In this document: positions 25,047 through 32,091 of the stretch, piece by piece
How positions within the stretch are numbered: the stretch's first letter is position 1
Layout: each line of letters opens with the position of its first letter
Source: UBA8437 sp963694825
Lineage (GTDB): Bacteria; Planctomycetota; Planctomycetia; Planctomycetales; Planctomycetaceae
Reading direction: 5' to 3'
NCBI GenBank assembly: GCA_963694825.1
Contig: CAVOEV010000019.1
Span: 1 to 32,091, forward strand
Length of the DNA stretch: 32,091 nt
Translations under genes and position numbers: made by a program
Notes under the pieces: generated by a model
Databases searched by the model: none
What the model was told of the DNA's origin: nothing
Seen by the model: the letters and a program-made list of their open reading frames with translations, nothing else

Positions 25047-25259
25047 CTAGTCCGATCGAGGCTCCGTCACGGTGATGGCCTTCCAAGTGCCACTCACTCG
25101 TCGCGACTCCGTCAACGGCCTGCTGCTGGCCGTGCCAACCGAACAAGTGGCACAGCTTCCCGGAGTCGGCAGCGCTAACACTGCACGACCCAGGTACTCG
25201 AAGTCCGGCCGCTTCGGCACCACCGTCTGGACCGACAAGGCCTCGGGCACCGTCTGCAT
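25047..25259 (-). CDS. Hypothetical 70-residue protein
   Basis: On the minus strand an ATG ORF reads MQTVPEALSVQTVVPKRPDF, continues with EYLGRAVLALPTPGSCATCS and ends KAITVTEPRSD. It lies 90 bp downstream of rho in the same direction. GGCAG directly precedes the ATG. An overlapping plus-strand ORF (25072-25329, GTG start) shares the same third codon positions, so base composition cannot decide between them. I do not recognise the family. Confidence 0.3.
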   Translation of the reverse strand: MQTVPEALSVQTVVPKRPDFEYLGRAVLALPTPGSCATCSVGTASSRPLTESRRVSGTWKAITVTEPRSD

Positions 25260-25348
25260 CTGCCTAGTCAGTCTCGCTCGAAACCAACACAAACGGCTTC
25301 GACGCGCCCTGTCCCCTCGATCGGCCTAGCCAGACCAGGCCCGACCGC

Positions 25349-26899
25349 TCACATCACCATCCGAACCTTCTCGAACAGTTCGACGTTGGTCGGAAACTTC
25401 TCGGCCATCTTGATCAGCTTTTCCATGGCATCGGACGCTGGCAACGTGATCAGGTGACGACGGATCAAGGTCACAGCCGCGTACTCCTCCTCGGTGAAAA
25501 AATTCTCCTCGTGCCGAGTGCCCGAACGGGAAATGTCGATCGCCGGCCAGATGCGACGGTCGGCAAGATCGCGGCTGAGCACCGCCTCCATGTTGCCCGT
25601 GCCTTTGAACTCCTGGAAAATCGCGTCGTCCATCCGGCTGCCGGTCTCGATCAATGCAGTCGCCACAACCGTCAGCGATCCTCCCTCTTCGAACACCCTC
25701 GCAGTGCCGAACATCTTGCGAGGCACCTCGAGCGCCTTGATGTCCAAACCTCCACTCATCGTTCGACCCGTGTTGCCAACCCACTTGTTGAAGGCTCGAG
25801 CCGTTCGCGTGATGCTGTCCAGCAAAATGAATACGCCATGGCCCGCCTCGGCCAACCGCTTGCCACGCTCGATGACCAACTGACCGATCCGAATGTGACT
25901 CTCCACCTCGTTGTCCATCGAACTGGCAACCACCTCGCCCTTCACCCGACGACGCATCTCCGTCACTTCCTCGGGCCGCTCGTCAATCAACAACACCACC
26001 AGATGCAACTCCGGATGATTCGTACTCACCGAATCCGCAATGTCCTGCAACAACATCGTCTTGCCGGTCCGGGGCGGAGCCACAATCAACGCACGCTGGC
26101 CCTTGCCGATCGGAGTCAACAGGTCCATCACTCGCATCGTGATCGGAGACGGACCCGTCTCCAGACGAATCTTCTGGTACGGCGTGATCGGCGTCAGATC
26201 CTCAAAATGAGGCACCTCCTTGTACTGCTCGACTGTCATCCCGTCGACTGTCTCGATCGTCTTCAAACGCGGACCCTGACCCTTGGTTCCCGCGCCAACG
26301 TCCCCCTTGATCAAACCACCAGGCCGCAACCCGAATCGCTCGACCACAGAACTCGAAACAAATGGGTCCGAATCCTGAGACGCATAGTTCTTCGACGGAT
26401 CTCGCAGGAAACCATACCCCTTGGGATGGAGTTCCAACACTCCCTCAAACACTCCCTCGATGACCGGAATGTCCGTTCGCTTACGACTCTGGTCGGCAAA
26501 TCCTCCACCTCCACCTCCACCACCACCACCACCACCACCACCACGACCACCGCCACCGCCACCGCCACCGCCACCGCCACCGCCACCGCCACCGCCACCG
26601 CTGCCGGTGCCGCTGCCGCTGCCGCTACCGACACCGCCACCTCGGCCACCGCGTCCACGTCGACGGCGTCGACGCCTGCGACGACTCGGTTGCTGGGCTC
26701 CACCGTCATTGTGATCGGGGACTTCACCGTCGTCGTCACCCAATGCAACCGCTCCGGCAGGCAACGACCGCTCGGCAACCGGTGGAACTTCCGGGCCCTT
26801 GGTCTCCGCGTGCTCGGTTTGGCCCGAGTTTCCGGTCACGGACTCGGAAGGTGTCTCCTGGGGCACGTCGGGTGATGACCCGTTTTCTTGTTCAACCAT
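25349..26899 (-). CDS. rho: Transcription termination factor Rho with Arg/Gly-rich N-terminal extension
   Basis: The 516-residue hexameric RNA helicase terminates transcription. Residues 1-70 are acidic and disordered, 73-81 are nine arginines, 82-100 mix Gly, Arg and Ser, and 101-133 are poly-Gly broken by one Arg (119). The cold-shock-type RNA-binding domain follows (GVFEGVLELHPKGYGFLRDP, 149-168), then the ATPase core: Walker A APPRTGKT (274-281), Walker B VVLLIDERPEE (301-311), LLDSITRTARAFN (359-371), and EFKGTGNMEAVLSR with the downstream arginine finger region RR (448-449). The standard helical Rho_N domain is not seen. The ATG at 26897-26899 has AGGCGAG upstream. The gene is monocistronic in appearance, with a long upstream gap. 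Confidence 0.96.
   Translation of the reverse strand: MVEQENGSSPDVPQETPSESVTGNSGQTEHAETKGPEVPPVAERSLPAGAVALGDDDGEVPDHNDGGAQQPSRRRRRRRRRGRGGRGGGVGSGSGSGTGSGGGGGGGGGGGGGGGGGGRGGGGGGGGGGGGGGFADQSRKRTDIPVIEGVFEGVLELHPKGYGFLRDPSKNYASQDSDPFVSSSVVERFGLRPGGLIKGDVGAGTKGQGPRLKTIETVDGMTVEQYKEVPHFEDLTPITPYQKIRLETGPSPITMRVMDLLTPIGKGQRALIVAPPRTGKTMLLQDIADSVSTNHPELHLVVLLIDERPEEVTEMRRRVKGEVVASSMDNEVESHIRIGQLVIERGKRLAEAGHGVFILLDSITRTARAFNKWVGNTGRTMSGGLDIKALEVPRKMFGTARVFEEGGSLTVVATALIETGSRMDDAIFQEFKGTGNMEAVLSRDLADRRIWPAIDISRSGTRHEENFFTEEEYAAVTLIRRHLITLPASDAMEKLIKMAEKFPTNVELFEKVRMVM
26501..26599 (-). repeat. Trinucleotide-like low-complexity tract encoding poly-Gly in Rho
   Basis: On the plus strand this is a run of ACC, GCC and TCC triplets. 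It codes for 18 Gly, one Arg (26543-26545) and 14 Gly on the minus strand. The alternating ACC/GCC part (26549-26599) is close to a perfect hexanucleotide repeat and so may vary in length. Confidence 0.9.
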
Positions 26900-27473
26900 C
26901 TCGCCTGTCCACGTCGTTACGAATTGTCCGCTGCGTGTCCGCAGCCCGTCGTGTCACCGGGTCAGCCGTATTCGACTTGACCTCGGAATCGGAAATACCG
27001 TGTCTGGCCAAAAGGCCCGGCCATTCTCTAATCTGGCCATCAGTTGGGTCCACCGCGCAGCCAACGCCACACGCTCAGGACCTGACAGAACCCTTCCCGT
27101 GCCCAGTTCAGACCTCAGACAAGACCAGAACTCTTCTGACCCTGGTGAAGTACCGGAGCCTGTGCCCGGTATCGAGGGATCCCGTGTAGGGAATTAAGCC
27201 AGCCCGAGAGCGTCTACCAAAGTCGTCTCCAGACAGCCAATTTGCCGCCCGGGGCCAACAGCAAGAACTGAGAAATCCCTGCTCGCTCTTGGACTCAACT
27301 CATGATACTACTTCCTCGACTCATGTCAATTCCAGACTCGCCCCGAAACAGAACAGACGCCTGCAACTGCCCGCTGGCACCCCGACTCCACCAACTGCTA
27401 ACCTGACACCTCGCCAAAGTCTCAACCCCCAACACAACCCCACACCAACCCGATCATCCAGGCCACACCCACA
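26900..27473. other. 574-bp intergenic region between rho and the amidohydrolase gene
   Basis: The region separates two divergent genes. I see no convincing coding frame or RNA gene in it. It holds a GGCC-AAAA-GGCC hairpin (27006-27017) in the rho leader, a TACCGG/CCGGTA hairpin (27151-27171) and a GGGATCCC palindrome (27176-27183). The last 100 bp are C/A-rich and G-poor on the plus strand. A long rho leader is compatible with autogenous control, which is known in other bacteria but not shown here. Confidence 0.4.
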
Positions 27474-30400
27474 ATGCGACTCGCCAAAACACCCGCTCAA
27501 CACCACCCACTCCATACAGCCACAGTCCTCACCACAGTCCTCACCACAGTCCTGATCGGCTACCTCGCAGCCGCCCCCCAAAACAGCTCGGGACAGGAAC
27601 GCAGCGGACGAGTCGCCGGGTTTCGGCCTCGAATCTACGCGATCACACAAGCTCGACTCGTACGAACAGCCGGTCGCGAAGACGAACGGGGCACACTGGT
27701 GATCCGCGACGGTGTCATCGTCGATGCAGGCCCCGATGCCAAGGTGCCTGCCGGAGCCGTCACCATCGACGGTAAAGGACTCGTCGCCTACCCCGGCTTC
27801 ATCGACGCCGATGCCGATGACCTGCTCGTCGACAAACCCGCATTGCCCAACCCAAAGGGACGCACCGTCGACTTCAAACGCTACGTGCTCGCCGCCACAC
27901 GACCCGATAACCGCAAAAGCCTGACGCCACAGTTCGCTGCCGAATCGGCCCTCCAACACGACGCCACACGACTCAAGGCCACTCGCCAAGCCGGATTCAC
28001 CAGCGTCCACGTCGTCCCCGATGGACGGATCGCCAATGGCACCGCCGCACTCATCTCCACCGCCGGCCTGCCACCACGCGAATCCATCGTCATCGCACCC
28101 ACTCTCGCCGCCTTTGCACTCAAACCCCCCCAAGAAACCGGCTACCCGCAAACTCTCATGGGCGCTCACGCTCACCTCAGGCAGGCACTCCTCGACACAC
28201 AACACTTCACTCGACACAAAAAACTCTACACCGCAGCAAACACCGCAGCAAACACCGCATCCATCCCCCGACCACCAAACGATGACGTGCTCGCAGCACT
28301 CGAATTCGTCCTCGACGGACGACACCGGGCAGCCTTTCGAGTCCACTCGAAAGATGACATCCATCGAGCCATCGCCTTCTGCAACGAACACAAGATCCAC
28401 CCCGTCCTGCTCGGTGTCGACTCGGCCGACCAATGCCTCGATCCTCTCAAAAAAGGCCGCTTCGACCTGCTGATGTCGATGCAGTTCGGCCCGAAACCGG
28501 AAACACCGAAAACCCAGGTCGACCCGAAACACAAGACTCCAAATGCCTCGCAAACCGAACCGTTTCGAGTCCAACGCGACAAGCTGAAACGATGGACCGA
28601 CCGAATCAAGGCCATCGGACAACTCGATCAACTCGGTCTCAAACTCGCCGTCGGCTCACGTGGACTCAAAAATCGAGCCGAATTGATTCAACACGTCCGA
28701 CTCGCCATCCAACACGGATGGCCGACAGACGCCGCACTCAAAGCCCTGACAACCGAACCGGCTCGCATACTCGGTCTCGATAAGACACTCGGCACCCTCG
28801 ACCCCGGACGACTCGGACACGTCGTTCTCTGGTCCGGCCCCTTCCAGGACCCCGACAGCCATGTCCGATATGTCTTCGTCGACGGACTGCTCTTCGAATA
28901 CAACAAATCGCCAGATACAGACGACTCAACCACACCAAAATCTACTCCGGAAAACACCACCGACTCGCCGCCCGCTCCACCATTGTCCCAATCGACCAAA
29001 GACTCGAAGTCGTCACCCCCAAAGGCAACGCCGACCACCACTCCACACCCCTCGGAACTCCACGCCGATCGACTCAAACGATCACTCACCACACACGGCA
29101 ACGTACTGATCCGAAACGCAACCATCCTGACCGGCACCGGCCGCACTCTCACCAACCACTCGATCCTCGTCCACGACGGCAAGATTCAGGCCCTCGGGCC
29201 CAAACTCACAGCCGAACCAGGAACCGCCGAAATCGATGCCAGCGGTCGGTTCGTCATGCCCGGGATCATCGATACCCACAGCCATATCAAGATCACCGGA
29301 GGCGTCAACGAGTCGACTCAGTCGATCGTCCCCGAGGTCCGCGTTAAGGACGTGATCAACACCGAAGACGTGTCCGAATTCCGAGCTCTCGCCGGAGGCG
29401 TCACCGTCGCACGGCTCCTGCACGGATCCGCCAACGTCATCGGAGGCCAGGACGCAGTCGTCAAGCTGAAATACGGCCAGACGGTTGCCGACCAGCTGCT
29501 GAACGACGCTCCCCAGGGAGTGAAATTCGCACTGGGCGAAAACGTCAAGTTCCGCACCACCCGGTTCCCCAACACTCGCATGGGAGTCGAAGCAACACTC
29601 AATCGAGCCTTTCTCGAGTCCATCGACTACCGCCGCCGCTGGCAACAGTACCGCCGAGCCAGTCAATCGCCCCAGGGCCAAACCCTGTTGCCTCCACGCC
29701 GAGACCTCCGGCTCGAAGCGCTCGCCGACATCGTCAACCACCAGAAATTTATCCACAGCCACTGCTACCGGGCCGATGAAATCCTGATGCTGCTGCGAGT
29801 GGCCGACAACCTCGGTATCCGCGTCTGGTCTCTGCAGCACGTGCTCGAGGGCTACAAGATCGCTCCCGAGATTGCCGCTCACGGAGCCAGCTGCAGCACC
29901 TTCTCGGATTGGTGGGCTTACAAGGTCGAAGCCTACGACGCGACACCCTACAACGCAGCCCTGCTCGCCGAAGCCCATGCCAACGTCGTGATCAAGAGCG
30001 ACGATCGAGAACTGATCCGGCACCTCTACCTCGAAGCCGCGAAGCCGATCCGCTACGGCAACATGCCGCCCGAGACGGCCCTGGCCACAGTCACCATCAA
30101 CGCCGCCCGCGAACTCGGGCTCGACAAACGGATAGGCTCCATCGAAATCGGCAAGGACGCCGACCTGGCCATTTTCAACGCCCACCCGCTGAACTCGTTC
30201 GCTCGCTGCGAAATGACTCTCGTCGACGGAGAAGTCTACTTCTCGAGATCCACTCATCCCACCGCCATGTCCGACTCGGCCCGACAACGCACCATCACTC
30301 CAAAAACCGTCACGTGGCCTGAACCGCCTCAACGACGCCCAGCAGACATCCTGCCCGACAACGATTCTGCCGACGACGACAATCCGGCTGCTGCTTATGT

Positions 30401-31586
30401 CCTGGTCGGAGGCACCCTGCATCCGGTCTCGGGGCCGGACCTCACCGGCACGTTGGTGATCCAGGGACAGACAATCACCGCACTGGGTCCCGATGCCGCT
30501 CGACCCGCAGAAGCCCACGTGATCGACATTACAGGCCTGCACGTCTACCCCGGGCTGATCGACGCTGGCACCAATCTGGGACTGGCCGAAATCAAGAAAG
30601 TCCGCGAAACGCTCGACTTCAACGAAGGCGGAGACCTGCAACCGGACCTGCGAGCCGGAGTGGCGATCAACCCCGACAGCGAATTGTTCCCGGTCGCCCG
30701 GGCCGGCGGCATCACCATCGCACTGGTCCAACCCGGAGGTGGACTCGTTGCCGGACAAGCCTCACTCGTCCAACTCGCCGGCTGGACCGCACCCGACATG
30801 GTCCTCGACTATGAACTGGGACTGCGAGTCCGTTGGCCAACCGATCCGGATGACTCGAAACGAAAAAAAAACATCCAAGAACTCGAAACCTTGCTTGAAC
30901 AGGCCCGTGAATACCACGCCCTGCTCAAGGCGACTCAGGCCGCCAAGAAACCCGGGCCAATCGGCGACCCGCGACTCGATGCCCTCGCCCCCTATCTCGA
31001 CCGAAAACGACCCGTGCTCATCGAAGCTCACAGCCGTCAGGCTATCCTCGAAGCGATCGAGTTTGCCGAGGCTCAAAAACTGACGCCGATCATTACTGGC
31101 GGCACCAACGCCTGGAAAGTGGCCCAGCAACTCAAGACTCGCGACATCGCCGTGATCGTCGGACCAGTGATGAGAGCCCCGATCCAATCGTGGGACCCCT
31201 CCGATGCCCCCTACGCCAACGCCGGTCGGCTGTACGAGGCGGGAGTCCGTTTCTGCATTCGCAGCGACAACTCGGCCAATAGCCGCAATGCACCTTTCGA
31301 AGCCGCCATGGCCGTCGCCTTCGGCTTGCCCGAAGCTGAAGGCCTCAAGAGCGTCACGCTCGGAGCCGCCCAGGTCCTGGGCATCGACAAACAGGTCGGG
31401 TCACTCGAGGTCGGAAAACGTGCCAACCTCGTGATCCTCGATGGCTCGCCACTGCAAATTACATCGCAAGTCAAAGGCGTCTTCGTCGCTGGTCGACCGT
31501 TTCGACCCGTTAGCCGACAAACTCGATTTTACAATCGCTACCGAAAACGACTCAAGGCGAAGACGCCGAACCCACCGGGTCGCTGA
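27474..31586 (+). CDS. Secreted triple-module amidohydrolase
   Basis: The 1370-residue protein begins with a signal-like segment (VLTTVLTTVLIGYLAAA). Three amidohydrolase modules follow. Module 1 (about 50-480) has VAYPGFIDADADD, with Asp113/Asp115 in place of the metal-binding HxH. A Ser/Thr/Pro-rich linker spans about 485-540. Module 2 (about 540-910) has MPGIIDTHSH with His602/His604 and later HSHCYR, LQHVLEGYKIA and IKSDDRE, a full set of imidazolonepropionase/dihydroorotase-like ligands. Module 3 (about 960-1350) has VYPGLIDAGTN, with Gly1032/Asn1034 in place of HxH, but keeps CIRSDNS. Only module 2 is likely catalytic; the substrate is unknown. Each module ends in the usual beta-sandwich return (GSLEVGKRANLVILDG in module 3). 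Residues 253-262 hold the AANTAANTA repeat. The start is the ATG at 27474; no Shine-Dalgarno sequence is seen. Confidence 0.85.
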   Translation: MRLAKTPAQHHPLHTATVLTTVLTTVLIGYLAAAPQNSSGQERSGRVAGFRPRIYAITQARLVRTAGREDERGTLVIRDGVIVDAGPDAKVPAGAVTIDGKGLVAYPGFIDADADDLLVDKPALPNPKGRTVDFKRYVLAATRPDNRKSLTPQFAAESALQHDATRLKATRQAGFTSVHVVPDGRIANGTAALISTAGLPPRESIVIAPTLAAFALKPPQETGYPQTLMGAHAHLRQALLDTQHFTRHKKLYTAANTAANTASIPRPPNDDVLAALEFVLDGRHRAAFRVHSKDDIHRAIAFCNEHKIHPVLLGVDSADQCLDPLKKGRFDLLMSMQFGPKPETPKTQVDPKHKTPNASQTEPFRVQRDKLKRWTDRIKAIGQLDQLGLKLAVGSRGLKNRAELIQHVRLAIQHGWPTDAALKALTTEPARILGLDKTLGTLDPGRLGHVVLWSGPFQDPDSHVRYVFVDGLLFEYNKSPDTDDSTTPKSTPENTTDSPPAPPLSQSTKDSKSSPPKATPTTTPHPSELHADRLKRSLTTHGNVLIRNATILTGTGRTLTNHSILVHDGKIQALGPKLTAEPGTAEIDASGRFVMPGIIDTHSHIKITGGVNESTQSIVPEVRVKDVINTEDVSEFRALAGGVTVARLLHGSANVIGGQDAVVKLKYGQTVADQLLNDAPQGVKFALGENVKFRTTRFPNTRMGVEATLNRAFLESIDYRRRWQQYRRASQSPQGQTLLPPRRDLRLEALADIVNHQKFIHSHCYRADEILMLLRVADNLGIRVWSLQHVLEGYKIAPEIAAHGASCSTFSDWWAYKVEAYDATPYNAALLAEAHANVVIKSDDRELIRHLYLEAAKPIRYGNMPPETALATVTINAARELGLDKRIGSIEIGKDADLAIFNAHPLNSFARCEMTLVDGEVYFSRSTHPTAMSDSARQRTITPKTVTWPEPPQRRPADILPDNDSADDDNPAAAYVLVGGTLHPVSGPDLTGTLVIQGQTITALGPDAARPAEAHVIDITGLHVYPGLIDAGTNLGLAEIKKVRETLDFNEGGDLQPDLRAGVAINPDSELFPVARAGGITIALVQPGGGLVAGQASLVQLAGWTAPDMVLDYELGLRVRWPTDPDDSKRKKNIQELETLLEQAREYHALLKATQAAKKPGPIGDPRLDALAPYLDRKRPVLIEAHSRQAILEAIEFAEAQKLTPIITGGTNAWKVAQQLKTRDIAVIVGPVMRAPIQSWDPSDAPYANAGRLYEAGVRFCIRSDNSANSRNAPFEAAMAVAFGLPEAEGLKSVTLGAAQVLGIDKQVGSLEVGKRANLVILDGSPLQITSQVKGVFVAGRPFRPVSRQTRFYNRYRKRLKAKTPNPPGR
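27522..27553 (+). repeat. 12-bp tandem repeat inside the amidohydrolase signal peptide
   Basis: ACAGTCCTCACC occurs at 27522-27533 and 27534-27545, then a partial ACAGTCCT. It encodes TVLT-TVLT-TVL in the hydrophobic core of the signal peptide, so copy number would change core length by four residues per unit. Confidence 0.75.
28231..28258 (+). repeat. 12-bp tandem repeat, copy B of the 28-nt sequence at 6385-6412
   Basis: Two exact units of GCAGCAAACACC (28233-28244 and 28245-28256) with the same two flanking bases on each side as copy A. It encodes AANTAANTA in module 1 of the amidohydrolase, between TRHKKLYT and SIPRPPNDD. A single-mismatch partial copy lies at 25021-25040 between genes. 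Confidence 0.85.
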
Positions 31587-32091
31587 CCCGACTCTCCTTG
31601 TTGTCCACCGATCCGGCGGCGACCGCGTACAGAGTCGGAGAACTGCGGAAACGAGCCAGGTTGGCTGCGTTACCAAACAAGTACAGACCGCCGTCGTAAA
31701 ACACCGCGTGACGGATACTGCCCGACACACTCCGACCCGTTTCGACCCGCTCCACCGCGTCCTGGCCACCCAATCGAGGAACAAAACGCAACGGGTCGCG
31801 GCGGAATCGCTCGAGCTCGGCGGCCGATACCAAATGGTAGACCTCTCGACCCACGCGACACGAAAACCGCTTCTCGCCTCGCTGCCACTTGGTTCGAGTC
31901 CACAGCGTGACTGGCGAAAAACCCGATAGACCCAACGCCACAGGGGCCGTGACGTCAACAGCCGGCTTCGCCGATGCGACCGGCTTCTTAGGATGAGCCG
32001 CCCGGTAGGCGGTCACGCCCCGAGTCATTTTCGGCAGATAGCTCGCCAACCCCTGGTAACCCTCGGTTCGAACCAACTGCTTGCCGCCTGG
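31552..32091 (-). CDS. Tandem YHS-domain protein, C-terminal part (partial)
   Basis: The reading frame is open to the right window edge, so the N-terminus is missing; about 180 residues are seen. After a linker (AYRAAHPKKPVASAKPAVD) comes a YHS-type unit, LGLSGFSPVTLWTRTKWQRG then FSCRVGREVYHLVSAAELER and FRRDPLRFVPRL. A second unit follows: GGQDAVERVETGRSVSG, then HAVFYDGGLYLFGNAANLAR and FRSSPTLYA. YHS domains in other proteins bind metals, but the ligand cysteine is not obvious here. Planctomycetes often have such exported tandem YHS proteins. The gene's last 35 bases overlap the convergent amidohydrolase gene. Confidence 0.75.
   Translation of the reverse strand, partial: PGGKQLVRTEGYQGLASYLPKMTRGVTAYRAAHPKKPVASAKPAVDVTAPVALGLSGFSPVTLWTRTKWQRGEKRFSCRVGREVYHLVSAAELERFRRDPLRFVPRLGGQDAVERVETGRSVSGSIRHAVFYDGGLYLFGNAANLARFRSSPTLYAVAAGSVDNKESRVSDPVGSASSP
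31576..31590. terminator. Hairpin at the convergent overlap of amidohydrolase and YHS genes
   Basis: CGGGTC (31576-31581) pairs perfectly with GACCCG (31585-31590) across a 3-nt loop. The stem includes the amidohydrolase stop codon. There is no T-tract; a bidirectional transcript-end role is inferred. Confidence 0.35.

Noticed and set aside
25454..26875. 473-residue plus-strand frame opposite rho
   Set aside because: It is antisense to all Rho motifs and contains an artificial Thr/Ala repeat from the poly-Gly tract.
27006..27017. GGCC-AAAA-GGCC hairpin as a terminator or riboswitch in the rho leader
   Set aside because: The stem is only 4 bp and no conserved riboswitch core is visible around it.

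Overview
The window looks like a chromosomal segment of a GC-rich member of the Planctomycetota. The evidence is the gene content: a DUF1549/DUF1553 protein with a CxxCH motif, a cytochrome c domain fused to WD40 repeats, a multiheme cytochrome with a membrane anchor, a sodium:solute symporter next to a PQQ-type beta-propeller, a tandem YHS-domain protein and an eukaryote-like (type 2) isoleucyl-tRNA synthetase. Shine-Dalgarno sequences are weak or absent before many genes. I found no tRNA, rRNA, insertion sequence, phage gene or CRISPR array.

Layout. 1-7229 (+): the acidic C-terminal tail of an upstream gene, a purine nucleoside phosphorylase, ileS, trmL and an octaheme membrane-anchored cytochrome. 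7239-8246 (-): an aldo/keto reductase. 8459-8548 (+): a 29-residue, extremely basic micropeptide. 8846-10978 (+): a secreted coiled-coil/cytochrome c/WD40 protein. 11015-11482 (-): a RidA-like protein ending in a strong hairpin. 11592-11687: a 12-bp tandem repeat array. 11760-14809 (+): a symporter and a secreted beta-propeller. 14820-18475 (-): a methyltransferase, 6-phosphogluconate dehydrogenase and a 2-keto-3-deoxygluconate-type sugar kinase. 18659-20359 (+): an orphan DUF1549/DUF1553 protein. 20370-21605 (-): a secreted protein with STN-like repeats. 21742-24837 (+): a lidless Hsp70-like protein and a MenC-like enolase-superfamily enzyme. 25349-26899 (-): transcription termination factor Rho with an Arg/Gly-rich disordered N-terminus. 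27474-31586 (+): a giant secreted protein with three amidohydrolase modules. 31552-32091 (-): a partial YHS-domain protein.

How the genes work together. Information-processing genes (ileS, trmL, rho, the basic micropeptide) are mixed with carbon metabolism (kinase plus gnd, reductase, symporter) and cell-envelope genes (cytochromes, propellers, amidohydrolase). There is no single large operon and no defence or mobile cluster.

The most interesting signals are an IleRS whose class I HxGH signature is swapped to GxHH; the basic micropeptide, which may be a ribosomal protein; a triple amidohydrolase in which only the middle module keeps its metal-binding HxH; the Arg9/poly-Gly tract in Rho; and several 12-bp-unit tandem repeats, one of which occurs as an identical 28-nt copy inside two unrelated genes 22 kb apart.
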